A stretch of 64,000 bases of DNA from Mesobacillus subterraneus. GTDB lineage: Bacteria; Bacillota; Bacilli; Bacillales; Cytobacillaceae. The position numbers were made by a program, and so were the translations under genes. Numbering within the stretch: position 1 is the first letter of the stretch; the number at the start of each line of letters is the position of its first letter. This document shows, piece by piece, positions 44,801 through 53,516 of the stretch. The notes beneath the pieces are model-generated. The model ran no database searches. It had not been told where the DNA came from and saw only the letters and a list, made by a program, of their open reading frames with translations. The stretch spans positions 310,001 through 374,000 of the forward strand of contig NZ_RSFW01000009.1 in assembly GCF_003937825.1 (NCBI RefSeq), written 5' to 3'.

Positions 44801-45163
44801 TGCATCGTCCGGGAGCGGGGTCACATCAAGCCGCTGGATGACTTCATTCTGGATATCATCAATATTGGTCGTCCAAGAGAATTGCATCAGTATGAGGTTG
44901 GCACCCTCCTGCGACGTGGATGTCATCGTTTTGATTCCGGGCAGAGTGGCCAGATTGGCTTCCAGAGGTTTCGTGACTTTTTCAACGACCTCTTCAGGAC
45001 CGGCTCCCTGATAATTGGTTACAACCACCCCAACCGGCGGATTGATATCAGGAATCAATTTCAATGGGATCCGCATCAATGATACGACCCCAAGAATTAA
45101 GACCAGAAACATCGTTACCAGTGTGAATACAGGTCTTCTAATCGAGAAATTGCTGATTTTCAT
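41891..45163 (-). CDS. RND-family efflux transporter (second copy type, AcrB-like)
   Basis: 1090-residue RND pump with the twofold repeat of helix bundles and porter domains. Helix 4 reads LALGIGMLVDNAIVVIENIYR; the first acidic residue of the proton relay is kept but the second is Asn, unlike VVDDS in the pump at 0.2-3.3 kb. A C-terminal cytosolic extension of about 75 residues (ending DLRRRR) is predicted. The start at 45163 follows AAAGGAG; 27 upstream in-frame codons lack a ribosome site. The two pumps are clearly not a recent duplication. A dyad in the promoter region suggests TetR-type control. Confidence 0.9.
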   Translation of the reverse strand: MKISNFSIRRPVFTLVTMFLVLILGVVSLMRIPLKLIPDINPPVGVVVTNYQGAGPEEVVEKVTKPLEANLATLPGIKTMTSTSQEGANLILMQFSWTTNIDDIQNEVIQRLDVTPLPDDAEKPRFLKFDPSQFPIIQLSLSSEQDEESLRELAEELELELTKVDGVASVNLSGTSVQEVRLELDQEKLKTYQLSQSDIVDTIRANDISMPGDTILTDGKELTTRIISTLDSVDTLKNLTVFKNPVTNQEVSLKDIGKVEVKKQDDRTITRTNQTPSVLLSVLQQSDANTAEVSRAFLDELETLLERDKYAGIKSEVLFDQGDYIKMAIGNISNSLIVGGLLAMAVLFFFLRNVKSPLIIGIAIPYSVIFTFVLMFFADFTLNIMTLGGLALGIGMLVDNAIVVIENIYRHLSMGKDPKTAARDGAKEVGAAITASTLTTVAVFLPVVFISGIIGELFTEFALTISFSLFASLVVALTVVPMLASRLLKAPKKNIEARRQRSSSMRGLEKSIRWALRHRFIVILITLLMLAGGGYGVTTVGTQFIPPTDEGFFSIRVNLENGAALTETEKVMAALEEKLKDEEDVDVYVSLMGTTQEASFRGTTNANVGELYVKMDDLEEREVSTFQFVDDVKKELEQAAASANSSAELSFNMQSTSGSAPNTLTFNVRDTNEARLNESVEKIYDSLKELDDVNELTTSQNDTVEEIQITVDREKALAQGLAPAQIAMVVNDVTRGNVATQMPGENGEILGVYVEYDSAVTQNLDKLKQLLIKKPDGTYVTLGQVTNIETGSGPVKIQRINQQDAVEFTMKYKASTNLGDISKQVDEKIEELGLPEETEVVFSGDRELLESSIDDLVLAFILAIILIYLVMAAQFESLKYPFVIMFTVPLMVIGVALALTATRTPVSLTVVIGIIVLAGIVVNNAIVIVDYINQKKERGLIPHEAIVLSVKDRARPILMTALTTILGLLPLALGIGEGTEINQPMGITVIGGLISSTFLTLFVIPVVYSFFDKDYRRRNKMYATPDGHLVPAYLLKEHAESEYQPGVDEKLTTIQKGRYSKEEMAGMLEELLQLVKEDDSSTNHDLRRRR

Positions 45164-45198
45164 ATATAAACTCCTTTCGGCAGAAAAAACTCTGACTG

Positions 45199-45208
45199 AC
45201 CGGACGGT
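45199..45208. promoter_or_regulatory. TetR-type operator candidate before the RND gene
   Basis: ACCG-GA-CGGT, a short perfect dyad flanked by TG and AT, 36 bases upstream of the start. TetR-family repressors of efflux genes often bind such ACCG/CGGT cores. No TetR gene lies in the window. Confidence 0.4.
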
Positions 45209-45474
45209 ATAAAAATAAGTCCATCCTAAATATAGTGAAGCCACAGTAAGAATTCAACTATCCTGTATGTAAAATAAAAGAACAATTTTTTACATTCAAT
45301 CTTAATTTAAGCCATACCATTCATTTTAAATCAATTGCAATTGTAATGAAACTTTGAGCGTGTTTGTGACATAATGATTTTCTTATTGCCACTATTTATT
45401 CGTTGTCTAAAAATGCTCGATAGTTGGGACAGTTGTTGCATCGTAACAAATCGCAAATAAAAAAAAGCGGCAGC
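45209..45474. other. Gene-free region between the second RND gene and the NhaC-family gene
   Basis: A/T-rich, no reading frame of note. A short hairpin-forming stretch with AAAAAAAGCGG near 45460 may terminate the transporter transcript; nothing else is supported. Confidence 0.5.
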
Positions 45475-46872
45475 CTATGCCACCGCTTTTCTTCCTATTC
45501 TAGTTAACGTCAGCCCAGTAAACCCGGCAGTAAGAGTCAATACCGGTGACAGCAGGCAAAAGAACGCAAATGGAACATACTCGATCGTGCTCACCCCAAG
45601 GACACTGCTCAGGAAGACTCCGCAGACACTCCATGGAACCAGCGGGTTGATCACCGTGCCTGCATCCTCAAGCACACGTGAAAGGTTTTTCGGATGAAGT
45701 CCTGCTTTTTGAAAATGACCGGCAAATGTGTTTCCTGTCAGCAGAATGGACAAGTACTGCTCGCCGATTAAAAAGTTGATACCCACTGCAGATAATGCTG
45801 CGGATCCAATCAGTACCGGCACCTTTTTCAAGCTGCCCGCAAGACCCGATAGCAGTGCTGGCAGCACTCCGAGTTTGAACAGGAGCCCGCCCATGCTGAG
45901 GGCGAGAAGGACAAGCGTCACGGAAAAGAACATGCTCTCCAGTCCGCCGCGGGACAGCAGCGAATCTAATTGTTCATTTCCGCTTTGAGAAACATAGCCG
46001 GAAAATAGGATCCCTGGCAGCGTGCCCCAATCCTTCCTTTCGACGACCAACATGCTGACTAAGAGCCCAGCCATCGTACCTGCTCCAAGAGTCAGCACAG
46101 ACGACATTTTCTTCACTGCCAGCAACGCGACGACCACCAAAGGAATAAGTGAGTACCAGTGTACGAGATTCATGTCCAGCAGCGTGTTCTGCAACCCTTC
46201 TAGCTTGGTGAAGTCTGCAGAGCTGAGTTCAGGTGACAATACTGCAAATAACACCAGAGAAACCAATAATGCAGGAATTGTCGTCCAGCTCATATTTTTT
46301 ATATGATCGAACAAATCTGCTTTTACAGTCGAAGAAGCCAGTACAGTTGTATCTGAGAGCGGCGACATTTTATCACCAAGGAATGCACCTGACACGACTG
46401 CTCCAGCCGTAATTGCCAGTGAGAGCCCTAATGTTTCGCTGACTGCAATGAACGCAACACCGATTACCGCTGAAGTTGTCAATGAGCTGCCGATGCTCAA
46501 TCCGACAACAGAAGTAACAAGAAACACGATGGCGTAGAACCACTTCCCTGTCACCAGTTCAAATGCAAGGTAGATCAACGTTGGAATCGTACCAGCAGCA
46601 ATCCAGCTGCTGACAAGCATTCCGATGAAAAAGAAAATCATCACAGCTCCAAGGCCAGCCTTTGCTCCTTCTATCATTCCGTATTCCAGTTCAGCCATCT
46701 TTATTTTTTTCAGCAAACCGTATACAATCAGGCCCATGATCCCCAATAATACTGGGATATGAGGCACCAGTTCGAGTTTAATCATTCCATAGCTGATTCC
46801 CGTTAGCAGCAGCAAGATGACAACTGCGGCTTCAGACGTTTTCATTGAGATTACAGGCTTTTGGTTAAACAT
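45475..46872 (-). CDS. NhaC-family transporter, probably for tyrosine
   Basis: 465 residues with about 11-12 membrane helices and the NhaC-superfamily signatures SSLTTSAVIGVAFIAV, GAFLGDKMSPLSDTTVLASS (about 180-200) and DAGTVINPLVPWSVCG. It is normally annotated as a Na+/H+ antiporter. A T-box leader whose specifier reads TAC (Tyr) precedes it, and comparative work in Firmicutes has linked such NhaC-type genes (yheL) to tyrosine uptake. The start at 46872 follows GGAGGGATC. Amino-acid transport is therefore inferred from regulation, not from sequence motifs. Confidence 0.85.
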   Translation of the reverse strand: MFNQKPVISMKTSEAAVVILLLLTGISYGMIKLELVPHIPVLLGIMGLIVYGLLKKIKMAELEYGMIEGAKAGLGAVMIFFFIGMLVSSWIAAGTIPTLIYLAFELVTGKWFYAIVFLVTSVVGLSIGSSLTTSAVIGVAFIAVSETLGLSLAITAGAVVSGAFLGDKMSPLSDTTVLASSTVKADLFDHIKNMSWTTIPALLVSLVLFAVLSPELSSADFTKLEGLQNTLLDMNLVHWYSLIPLVVVALLAVKKMSSVLTLGAGTMAGLLVSMLVVERKDWGTLPGILFSGYVSQSGNEQLDSLLSRGGLESMFFSVTLVLLALSMGGLLFKLGVLPALLSGLAGSLKKVPVLIGSAALSAVGINFLIGEQYLSILLTGNTFAGHFQKAGLHPKNLSRVLEDAGTVINPLVPWSVCGVFLSSVLGVSTIEYVPFAFFCLLSPVLTLTAGFTGLTLTRIGRKAVA

Positions 46873-46902
46873 GATGTGATCCCTCCAATTAGTCGCAATA
46901 AA

Positions 46903-47149
46903 TGCAAAAAGCTCTCTCACATAGGGACGAAGGAGCTCCGCGGTACCACCCTAATTGGCAAACAACCATGTCTGCCCGCTTCATTTAAAGTGCATGTTGA
47001 AGCAGTTGTATTTCGAATCATCCACTGCCTGGATTTTCAGCAACCATCCAGTCTCTTTCCGCTGCTCATGGTGAATCTACTTTTATCTGCCAGCACTGCT
47101 ATTAATCTTTCGTACATAAACGCTTTTATGCATAAAAGCGATATAGAAT
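46903..47149 (-). ncRNA. T-box riboswitch, Tyr specifier, upstream of the NhaC-family gene
   Basis: The T-box sequence AGGGTGGTACCGCGG is read on the minus strand at 46938-46952. Stem I features are AGTAGATT, AGAGAC, GGATGGTTGCTGAAAATCC, and the specifier loop ATTCGAAATACAACTGC, in which TAC (Tyr) follows GAAA and precedes A. The terminator uses AGCTC/GAGCT with TTTTT near 46905. Uncharged tRNA-Tyr should permit read-through. Confidence 0.9.
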
Positions 47150-47155
47150 AATATT

Positions 47156-47184
47156 AATATAGTATGAAAGGTTTTAAAAGTCAA
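47156..47184 (-). promoter_or_regulatory. SigA promoter of the T-box leader
   Basis: Minus strand TTGACT (47179-47184), 17-base spacer, TATATT (47156-47161). Confidence 0.75.
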
Positions 47185-47186
47185 CA

Positions 47187-47211
47187 GAAAACCAGTCTTA
47201 TAGAGACTGGC
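47187..47211 (-). terminator. Terminator of the EAL gene
   Basis: CCAGTCTC and AGACTGG arms followed by TTTT, just upstream of the T-box promoter. Confidence 0.8.
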
Positions 47212-47225
47212 CATTGCAGAAACTA

Positions 47226-48188
47226 TTATATAATGGGTTGAGGCTTCCCCAAATAATACCCCTGGGCAAGGTCTGCACCTATCTTCCGGCAATACTCCAA
47301 TTCTTCTTTTCTTTCAATACCTTCTGCAAGAACGATTATATTGAGTTGTCGTGCCAATGTGATCACTTCTCCCAAAAATTCTTGTTTCTGTGCATCCTGG
47401 TCACAATGAGAGATAAATTGACGATCGATTTTCACATAATCCGGATTAAGCATCTCGAGGACTTCAAGCGTGGAGAATCCTGCACCCACATCATCAAGCG
47501 CCACCTTCATCCCCTGTCTTTTATATGTATTAAGAACATTTTTCAAGTGTTGGACATCAGTGATTTTTTCTGTTTCCACTACTTCAAAAACGAGATCGTC
47601 AGGATTGATTTGATATTTTTCAACTAACCTGAAAGTGTGCCTCAGGCAATATTCCGGGTTGTAGATGGTGGACGGCAAGAAATTGATGAAGCTTTTAATG
47701 CCAGCAGGAACTTTCTCCTTTTTTGCCTTGATCGCTGCTTCCCTTGCCCGTCTATCCAGGAGAGAAAGCAGCCCCGTCTCATTCGCGGTTTCGAATAACT
47801 TCCCAGGAGAGATTTGCTCTGGGGTTCCTGTCCTCAACAATGATTCATACCCATAAACCTGGGCATCATTCTTCAGACTTATAATAGGCTGAAGGTAACT
47901 GACCAGTTCCCCATGGCCGATCACCTTAACGATGTCCCGACTTCGAACATGCGCCAGCAACTGTTGTAAATTCAGCAGCATTAAGGGAGGCACAGTGGAC
48001 ATTGAAATACCAGTTTGGATAGTTGCTGCATCGCCCGCCGGGAGAGCGGCATCCTCTAGTAGTTTTTCCAGCTCTGTTAGTGAGCCATATGGCTGTATGG
48101 TCCTGCTGTAATCGCTAAAAACAAACAGGTAACCTTTTTCTAACAATTGAAACGGCAGACCGCAGTGACTGCATTCATTTCCCATCAT
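47226..48188 (-). CDS. EAL-domain cyclic-di-GMP phosphodiesterase
   Basis: 320 residues. Residues about 90-320 are an EAL domain with ESLLR in the EALxR place, SFINFLPS (Asn), FEVVETE (Glu), VALDDVGAGFS (double Asp), YVKIDRQF (Lys), AEGIE and AQGYYLGKP, so all the metal and catalytic positions I can check are present and c-di-GMP hydrolysis is likely. The N-terminus has a Cys-X2-Cys pair (CSHCGLPF), perhaps half a zinc ribbon, and a short unrecognised domain (15-85). It is soluble, with no membrane helix. No GGDEF partner is nearby. Confidence 0.88.
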   Translation of the reverse strand: MMGNECSHCGLPFQLLEKGYLFVFSDYSRTIQPYGSLTELEKLLEDAALPAGDAATIQTGISMSTVPPLMLLNLQQLLAHVRSRDIVKVIGHGELVSYLQPIISLKNDAQVYGYESLLRTGTPEQISPGKLFETANETGLLSLLDRRAREAAIKAKKEKVPAGIKSFINFLPSTIYNPEYCLRHTFRLVEKYQINPDDLVFEVVETEKITDVQHLKNVLNTYKRQGMKVALDDVGAGFSTLEVLEMLNPDYVKIDRQFISHCDQDAQKQEFLGEVITLARQLNIIVLAEGIERKEELEYCRKIGADLAQGYYLGKPQPII

Positions 48189-48265
48189 GTTCCTCCAGAT
48201 AATTATCTTTTAACCGGATTATACCAATACACCCATCCATATGGAAAAAAGAACTCTCTGGACAT

Positions 48266-48298
48266 GAAAAAACCGGCATTTCATAATGCCGGTTTTTC
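48266..48298 (-). terminator. Terminator of prfC
   Basis: AAAACCGGCATT and AATGCCGGTTTTT arms. Confidence 0.88.
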
Positions 48299-48303
48299 CT
48301 TTA

Positions 48304-49875
48304 TTAAGCATCCATTGGATTATAGAGTTTAACCTCAGGATTCTTATCCTGGAACCATCTTAATGCGAATTCATTTTCAAACAGGAATACCTTCTTGTCA
48401 AATCGGTCGGCAACAAGCAGGCTCCTTGAGCTGGAAAGGTTCTCATTGACATCGTCTCCCTCAATCCAGCGGGCGATTTTCGATCCCTGTCTTTCCATCA
48501 GAACTTCAACATTATATTCGTTGCGCATCCTTGCCTCGAATACTTCAAATTGAAGCTGACCGACGGCGCCAAGCAGGTACTCTTCAGTTTTCAGCGTCTT
48601 GAAGAGCTGGATGGCTCCCTCCTGTACAAGCTGCTGGATCCCTTTATGGAAATGCTTTTGCTTCATGACGTTCTTCGCAGAAACCCTGACGAATAGTTCA
48701 GGAGTGAATTGCGGAAGCCTCTCATATTGGAATGCTTCCTTGCCCGAGACAATTGTATCGCCAATCTGGTATGTGCCTGGATCATAGAGTCCGATGATGT
48801 CCCCGGCAACAGCTTCTTCAACAGTACTGCGGTCATCTGCCATGAACTGGGTCGACTGTGCAAGCTTCATCGACTTTCCCGTCCTGCTGAGCTGGACTGT
48901 CATGCCACGCTCAAACTTCCCTGAACAGATTCGCAAAAATGCAATCCTGTCGCGGTGAGCAGGATTCATGTTTGCCTGGATTTTAAAGATAAATCCTGAA
49001 AACTCATCCGAAAGCGGATCAACTTCACCAGCAGTCGAATTCCTTGCCTGCGGCACCGGTGCAAATTGCAGATAAGAATCAAGGAATGTCTGTACTCCGA
49101 AGTTCGTCAGGGCACTTCCGAAAAATACAGGAGTCAAAGTTCCGTCAGCGATCCTTTCCTTAGAAAATTCATTACCGGCTTCATCAAGGAGCATGATCTC
49201 TTCCAGAGTCTGATCATATAATGAAGATTCTTTTAACGAATGATCTCCATCGATTTCGCCATCTTCGGTAAGCGGAATGAACCGCTTGTCTTCCTCAACA
49301 CGGAACTGTTCGATCCGGGTGTTGAAACGATCATAGATTCCGAGGAATTCCTTCCCCATCCCGATTGGCCAGTTCATTGGATACGATTCAATTCCAAGGA
49401 CCTCTTCCAATTCAGCCAGCAGCTCAAGGGGCGCTTTTCCCTGGCGGTCAAGCTTGTTGATAAAAGTGAAGATCGGGATCCCTCTCATGCGGCAAACCTT
49501 GAAAAGCTTGAGAGTCTGATCCTCAATCCCCTTCGCAGAGTCTATAATCATCACAGCGCTGTCAACTGCTGTTAACGTTCTGTAAGTGTCTTCAGAGAAA
49601 TCCTGGTGACCAGGTGTATCAAGGATATTCACTTTAAATCCGTCATAATCGAACTGCATGACGCTGGATGTGACGGAGATTCCGCGCTGCTTTTCGATTT
49701 CCATCCAGTCACTTGTCGCAAATTTACCTGTCTTTTTAGCTTTTACCGTACCAGCATCGCGGATGGCACCGCCGAACAGCAGGAGTTTTTCCGTAAGTGT
49801 CGTTTTCCCGGCATCCGGGTGGGAAATAATCGCAAAGGTTCTGCGTGATAATACTTCATCTTTTAATTTTTTCAT
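48304..49875 (-). CDS. prfC: Peptide chain release factor 3
   Basis: 523-residue translational GTPase. G-motifs: [12 protein letters not shown] (G1, residues about 20-31), [14 protein letters not shown] (G3), FINKLDRQG (G4, NKxD). Domain 2 ([14 protein letters not shown]) and the RF3 C-terminal part ([22 protein letters not shown]) follow. RF3 recycles RF1 and RF2 after peptide release. The start at 49875 ([14 protein letters not shown]) follows AAAGGA; the ten upstream codons are not needed. B. subtilis lacks prfC, as far as I recall, so its presence here marks a difference. Monocistronic. Confidence 0.93.
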   Translation of the reverse strand: MKKLKDEVLSRRTFAIISHPDAGKTTLTEKLLLFGGAIRDAGTVKAKKTGKFATSDWMEIEKQRGISVTSSVMQFDYDGFKVNILDTPGHQDFSEDTYRTLTAVDSAVMIIDSAKGIEDQTLKLFKVCRMRGIPIFTFINKLDRQGKAPLELLAELEEVLGIESYPMNWPIGMGKEFLGIYDRFNTRIEQFRVEEDKRFIPLTEDGEIDGDHSLKESSLYDQTLEEIMLLDEAGNEFSKERIADGTLTPVFFGSALTNFGVQTFLDSYLQFAPVPQARNSTAGEVDPLSDEFSGFIFKIQANMNPAHRDRIAFLRICSGKFERGMTVQLSRTGKSMKLAQSTQFMADDRSTVEEAVAGDIIGLYDPGTYQIGDTIVSGKEAFQYERLPQFTPELFVRVSAKNVMKQKHFHKGIQQLVQEGAIQLFKTLKTEEYLLGAVGQLQFEVFEARMRNEYNVEVLMERQGSKIARWIEGDDVNENLSSSRSLLVADRFDKKVFLFENEFALRWFQDKNPEVKLYNPMDA

Positions 49876-50023
49876 ATTTAAATGTTTCCTTTCTGTTAAA
49901 GGCAAAATTCCTCATAAAATTAATCTTATCTTTCTCGGGGAAAGTTTGCAATCCTGCAATTGCATATCAGAACTTTTAAAAATTTCCCTGAAACGATTAT
50001 AATAGAAATTCAGGAGGTGCGGC

Positions 50024-50899
50024 ATGGATTCAATTACCCATACTTTATTCGGTTTGGCCTTATATGGCGCCGTTGATAAGACTGATATGGAAAAAAATCA
50101 AAAACGGGCCTATCTGCTGACTGCAGTCGGAGCGAGCCAGATTCCTGACATAGATGTCATTTCCCAGCTTTGGGACAACGAAGGCCTTTATCAGATGTGG
50201 CACAGGGGCATTACTCATTCGATCTTCCTTACCCCGGTTTGGGCACTGATCTTTCTTTTACTATCCTTTCTTCTTTTCAAAGTAAAAGACCTGAAACTAT
50301 TTTTCCTTGGATGGGTGGCAGTCGCCATCCATAACTCGAGTGATTTGTTCAATGCATGGGGAACTGGGTACCTGGAGCCTTTTTCCAGCATAAGGATCAC
50401 ATTCGGAACAATTCCCATCATTGACTTCGTCTTTTGGATCATCTTTGCAGGGGCTTTTATTGTTTCTAGGAAAAACAAAGCAAAGAGTCCTCGATTTTTC
50501 AAGTTGGCCTGGGTATTCATTGCCCTGCATGTCATTGTCCAAAGTGTCCAGGGCTGGATGCTCTACAATCAATACGAGGACGATTATGAACAGATTGCCC
50601 TTTCGGCTGGCTTTATCCCATGGACGTATACCGTCATCACGAAAAATGACAGCGAGGTTGCCATTTATCAGGACAATCTGTTTAGCGATCGTAAACTCCA
50701 ATATGAGATATCTTCCGCTGAGGAAGCGGATCTTAATGGGCTTTTCGAGGAGAAGCCTGAGGCAAGGACGCTCTATGAATGGTCACCTTTTGTCGTCATC
50801 GTCGATGATGGCGAAAGACTTGGAGTATATGATCCTCGGTTTTACCGAAACGGACAGTCCTTCTTGTTTGAGTACATTGATAAAACCCAGACAAATTAA
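50024..50899 (+). CDS. YfhP-like membrane-bound metal-dependent hydrolase
   Basis: 291 residues of the YdjM/YfhP (DUF457) family, with about five membrane helices in the first 190 residues. The conserved His/Asp set appears in MDSITHTLFG, GASQIPDIDVIS, WHRGITHSIFL and HNSSDLFNAWGT, likely binding metal on the membrane face. The last 90 residues form a soluble extracytoplasmic domain. AGGAGG lies six bases before the start. In B. subtilis YfhP has been proposed to regulate or process, but its activity is uncertain. Confidence 0.82.
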   Translation: MDSITHTLFGLALYGAVDKTDMEKNQKRAYLLTAVGASQIPDIDVISQLWDNEGLYQMWHRGITHSIFLTPVWALIFLLLSFLLFKVKDLKLFFLGWVAVAIHNSSDLFNAWGTGYLEPFSSIRITFGTIPIIDFVFWIIFAGAFIVSRKNKAKSPRFFKLAWVFIALHVIVQSVQGWMLYNQYEDDYEQIALSAGFIPWTYTVITKNDSEVAIYQDNLFSDRKLQYEISSAEEADLNGLFEEKPEARTLYEWSPFVVIVDDGERLGVYDPRFYRNGQSFLFEYIDKTQTN

Positions 50900-50903
50900 A
50901 ATG

Positions 50904-50933
50904 AAAGAGCAGCCCGAGGGCTGCTCTTGTTCT
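50904..50933. terminator. Terminator between the YfhP-like and 50.9-kb genes
   Basis: AGAGCAGCCC and GGGCTGCTCTT arms with a two-base loop. Confidence 0.85.
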
Positions 50934-50942
50934 ATCTATAAT

Positions 50943-51155
50943 CTACATTCTAGCTTCTATATCTTCCATCATCTCATCGATTGTGTCAGTAACTTCACCT
51001 GTTCTCCTGGCGACAGCAATAGTGAACTCCAATAATTCCTTATATTTTTCTACTGGAATCATCGAATTCGTTTTCTCGTATTCATTCACTTTCAGACCGA
51101 GATTTTGCAGGATCATGATTGCTTCTTCTACAGATCCTTTTTCAATATCAAACAT
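50943..51155 (-). CDS. Small acidic protein, unrecognised
   Basis: 70 residues, highly helical and acidic (SVEEAIMILQNLGLKVNEYE ... TDTIDEMMEDIEARM). AGGGGGAA precedes the ATG. No cysteine, signal peptide or membrane segment. It could be a small regulatory or adaptor protein, but I recognise no family. Convergent with the YfhP-like gene across a terminator; the ~225 bases upstream (51156-51381) hold no other gene. Confidence 0.65.
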   Translation of the reverse strand: MFDIEKGSVEEAIMILQNLGLKVNEYEKTNSMIPVEKYKELLEFTIAVARRTGEVTDTIDEMMEDIEARM

Positions 51156-51381
51156 TCTGATTCCCCCTATTTCTCTGGTTGAATTCCATTATGAGGGAGT
51201 TAAACCCTTTTTTAAATGGTAAAACTTTCATTTATAACCAATCCAACTGTAAAAAATAGGTTGAAAGTCTTTGTTTTCTAGATTTGTTACATAAAAATGG
51301 TGATAAAGCTGTTTTCACCTGCAAAATCACTTCCCACGACCCAGGCCTATCCTCCCTATTTTCTTCAAGCTTTGTTCAAAA

Positions 51382-52563
51382 TCAGCGTATTTTCTCAAGT
51401 AACTGACTGAGGAATTGCTCACCCCGGATCAACCTTCCTCCACCCTGGACAAGGAAGTCATTTCCTCCTCCCTTACCATCAATGATCGCCAATGCCTCTT
51501 TGTTCCACCTTTTAAGGTCTGCTTCAGCCTGCTTGCCCCGTGCAAATACAAATTGGAGCTTATCTTCATTTTCTGCTGCCAGCAGGAAAACTCGGTCCTC
51601 AGCCTGAGAAACCAGCAATCTGGCCAGCTTCTGCAATTCCTGAATCGTTCTGTTCTGAAAAACCTTGCTGACAATCATTCCTGTTCCCGCGTCAACGAGT
51701 TCGGCAGCTTCGTATCTTAATAGCTGTTCCCTGGATTCTTCTATCATTTTATCCAACTCTTTTCGCTGTTCTAGCATCCGTTTAACGGCATCTGCCATAT
51801 CCTGTTCTGGAGCATTCAACAAAGCCGTCAGCTCTTGCAGAACTGTATGCTTTTTGCCAAGCTGTTCAAGTACCCTTCTCCCGCAGACGAACTCAATGCG
51901 GACCATCTTCTTTTGCCTTTCCCACCCGAGGATTTTCAAAGAAGTGACCTGGCCCGTGCTGTCAGGATGCGTGCCGCCGCAGCCATTGTAATCAAATTCC
52001 GGAATGATGACGAGCCGGATATCCTCCGTGACAGAAAGCTCTTTCCTGAGCTTATATCTCCTCACTTCTTCGGAATTGACCCATTTCGTCAGAATGGGGC
52101 GATTTTCAAGGATGATCTGATTCGCGAGTTCTTCAGCAGCCTGTGCTTCATGTGCCGATAATGATTCTGTCTCGAGGTCGATCGTAAGGGTCTCTTTACC
52201 AAGATGAAAGCTGACTGTTTTGTAGCCAAACAAGTCTTCAAAAGCGGCAGATAAAATATGCTGCCCGGCGTGCTGCTGCATATGGTCAAAACGCCTCTCC
52301 CAATCAATCTCTCCTTCTATTTCAGTTGATTCCTCCAGCTTTGCATCTATGTAATGACGGATTTCGCCGCCTGTTTCCTCGACATCCACTACCTTCACAG
52401 CATTCAGCGTACCCGTATCGAACGGCTGCCCTCCGCCTGTTGGATAAAAAGCAGTCTGAGACAGCACAACATAAAGCCGTCCATCTTCATCATGCTCCTG
52501 CTTTAGAAGCTCAGCTGTAAAGCTTTTCATATAAGCATCTTGATAATACAATTTTTGTTCCAT
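51382..52563 (-). CDS. Alanyl-tRNA editing protein AlaX (long form)
   Basis: 393 residues. The N-terminal half matches the AlaRS editing domain, with zinc ligands in FDHMQQHAGQHIL (HxxxH, about 93-105) and NGCGGTHPDSTGQV (Cys and His, about 190-200). A helical region and a C-terminal DHHA1-like part (DGKGGGNDFLVQGGG) follow. It deacylates Ser- or Gly-mischarged tRNA-Ala in trans. I place the start at 52563 (MEQKLYYQD), about 12 bases after GGAG; longer in-frame starts up to 52614 lack sites. Confidence 0.9.
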   Translation of the reverse strand: MEQKLYYQDAYMKSFTAELLKQEHDEDGRLYVVLSQTAFYPTGGGQPFDTGTLNAVKVVDVEETGGEIRHYIDAKLEESTEIEGEIDWERRFDHMQQHAGQHILSAAFEDLFGYKTVSFHLGKETLTIDLETESLSAHEAQAAEELANQIILENRPILTKWVNSEEVRRYKLRKELSVTEDIRLVIIPEFDYNGCGGTHPDSTGQVTSLKILGWERQKKMVRIEFVCGRRVLEQLGKKHTVLQELTALLNAPEQDMADAVKRMLEQRKELDKMIEESREQLLRYEAAELVDAGTGMIVSKVFQNRTIQELQKLARLLVSQAEDRVFLLAAENEDKLQFVFARGKQAEADLKRWNKEALAIIDGKGGGNDFLVQGGGRLIRGEQFLSQLLEKIR

Positions 52564-52729
52564 TTCAATTTCACACTCCATATCCATGCTAGTTAATCTT
52601 TTATAACGCACCATAAAAGATGCTTATTTTTCATTATGGTCATTCCTTCTCCACATAATGAAGTACTTTTTTGAATAAGAATCCAGTTTCTGTATCTAAA
52701 AACACCTTTCTAAAGATGAGAAGTAAAAC

Positions 52730-52853
52730 TTACCGACCACAATTCTCAATATATCAGCGGATTTCCGAATATATCGGCCACATTTTCCATTATATCAGCG
52801 AATTTCTAATTATATCGACCACTTTCCCCGATATATCGGCCAACCGTGTTTTT
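52730..52853. repeat. Helically phased short-repeat array B (ATATCRGC motif)
   Basis: ATATC begins at 52751, 52771, 52792, 52812 and 52833 (spacings 20, 21, 20, 21), with a degenerate copy at 52730. Units alternate between ATATC-AGCG-RATTTC and ATATC-GRCCAC-TTTTCC types, giving a ~41-bp higher order. Each unit tends to centre on GAATATATC or GATATATC. The array lies upstream of alaX and downstream of the yugN-like gene's terminator. No reading frame is conserved. Confidence 0.8.
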
Positions 52854-52879
52854 CGCCATCCTTTTGTTAGGAAATAACA

Positions 52880-52910
52880 AAAGACAGCTCCCTTAATCGG
52901 AAGCTGTCCT
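52880..52910 (-). terminator. Terminator of the YugN-like gene
   Basis: GACAGCT and AGCTGTC arms around a 15-base loop, then TTTTG. Confidence 0.7.
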
Positions 52911-52917
52911 TGTCATT

Positions 52918-53328
52918 TTATATTCCGGTCAATGCCTGTTCTGCTTTACTGATCAATGTTTTCCCGCGCTCAACATACTCTTCTGGGAACGGCGCATCCT
53001 TGTCGGCTGGGGTCTTGAATTGGTCAATTGATCCTGTTAGCGGCCCAATATTGCCCTCTTCATCAACATCTGTATCGAACTGATGGTCCAGCAGGAACGG
53101 AGTCCCGATTTGCACGATGGTATTGTCATCATCCAGCTCGCCGCCAGTAGACTGGAATGGAATCCGGACATACTGCTGGTCACCGTGGTCATCATTCATT
53201 TTATAATCAATATACGCATGATCGTACTCCCAATTTCCATTGACAGTAAAACCGATCGGCTCAAGTTTTTGCTTCAATTCCCCAACCGGCAGCTCTTTGC
53301 CTTCTATATTCGACTGAATTGGTATCAT
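52918..53328 (-). CDS. YugN-like family protein
   Basis: 136 residues, acidic and soluble. The stretch LEPIGFTVNGNWEYDHAYIDYKM and the later VRIPFQSTGGELDDDNTIVQIGTPFLLDHQF match my recollection of the YugN family of Bacilli, whose function is not known. GAGGTCTG precedes the ATG. The gene is flanked on both sides by the phased arrays B and C. Confidence 0.75.
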   Translation of the reverse strand: MIPIQSNIEGKELPVGELKQKLEPIGFTVNGNWEYDHAYIDYKMNDDHGDQQYVRIPFQSTGGELDDDNTIVQIGTPFLLDHQFDTDVDEEGNIGPLTGSIDQFKTPADKDAPFPEEYVERGKTLISKAEQALTGI

Positions 53329-53516
53329 GTTACAGACCTCATTTCATATTAGGATGGTATATGTTCTTTTTCCACCTGGAAATGCCAGTCAAACATGCTC
53401 CAGCATACTGTGTTTTTTTAAAGAAGTGAGATATAATCTCCAATCTTTGCGTAAGTCCTTCAAAATGGTCACCATCGCGACCTGATCACCAGCACTCCCT
53501 GCATTTTTCCCCGTCA

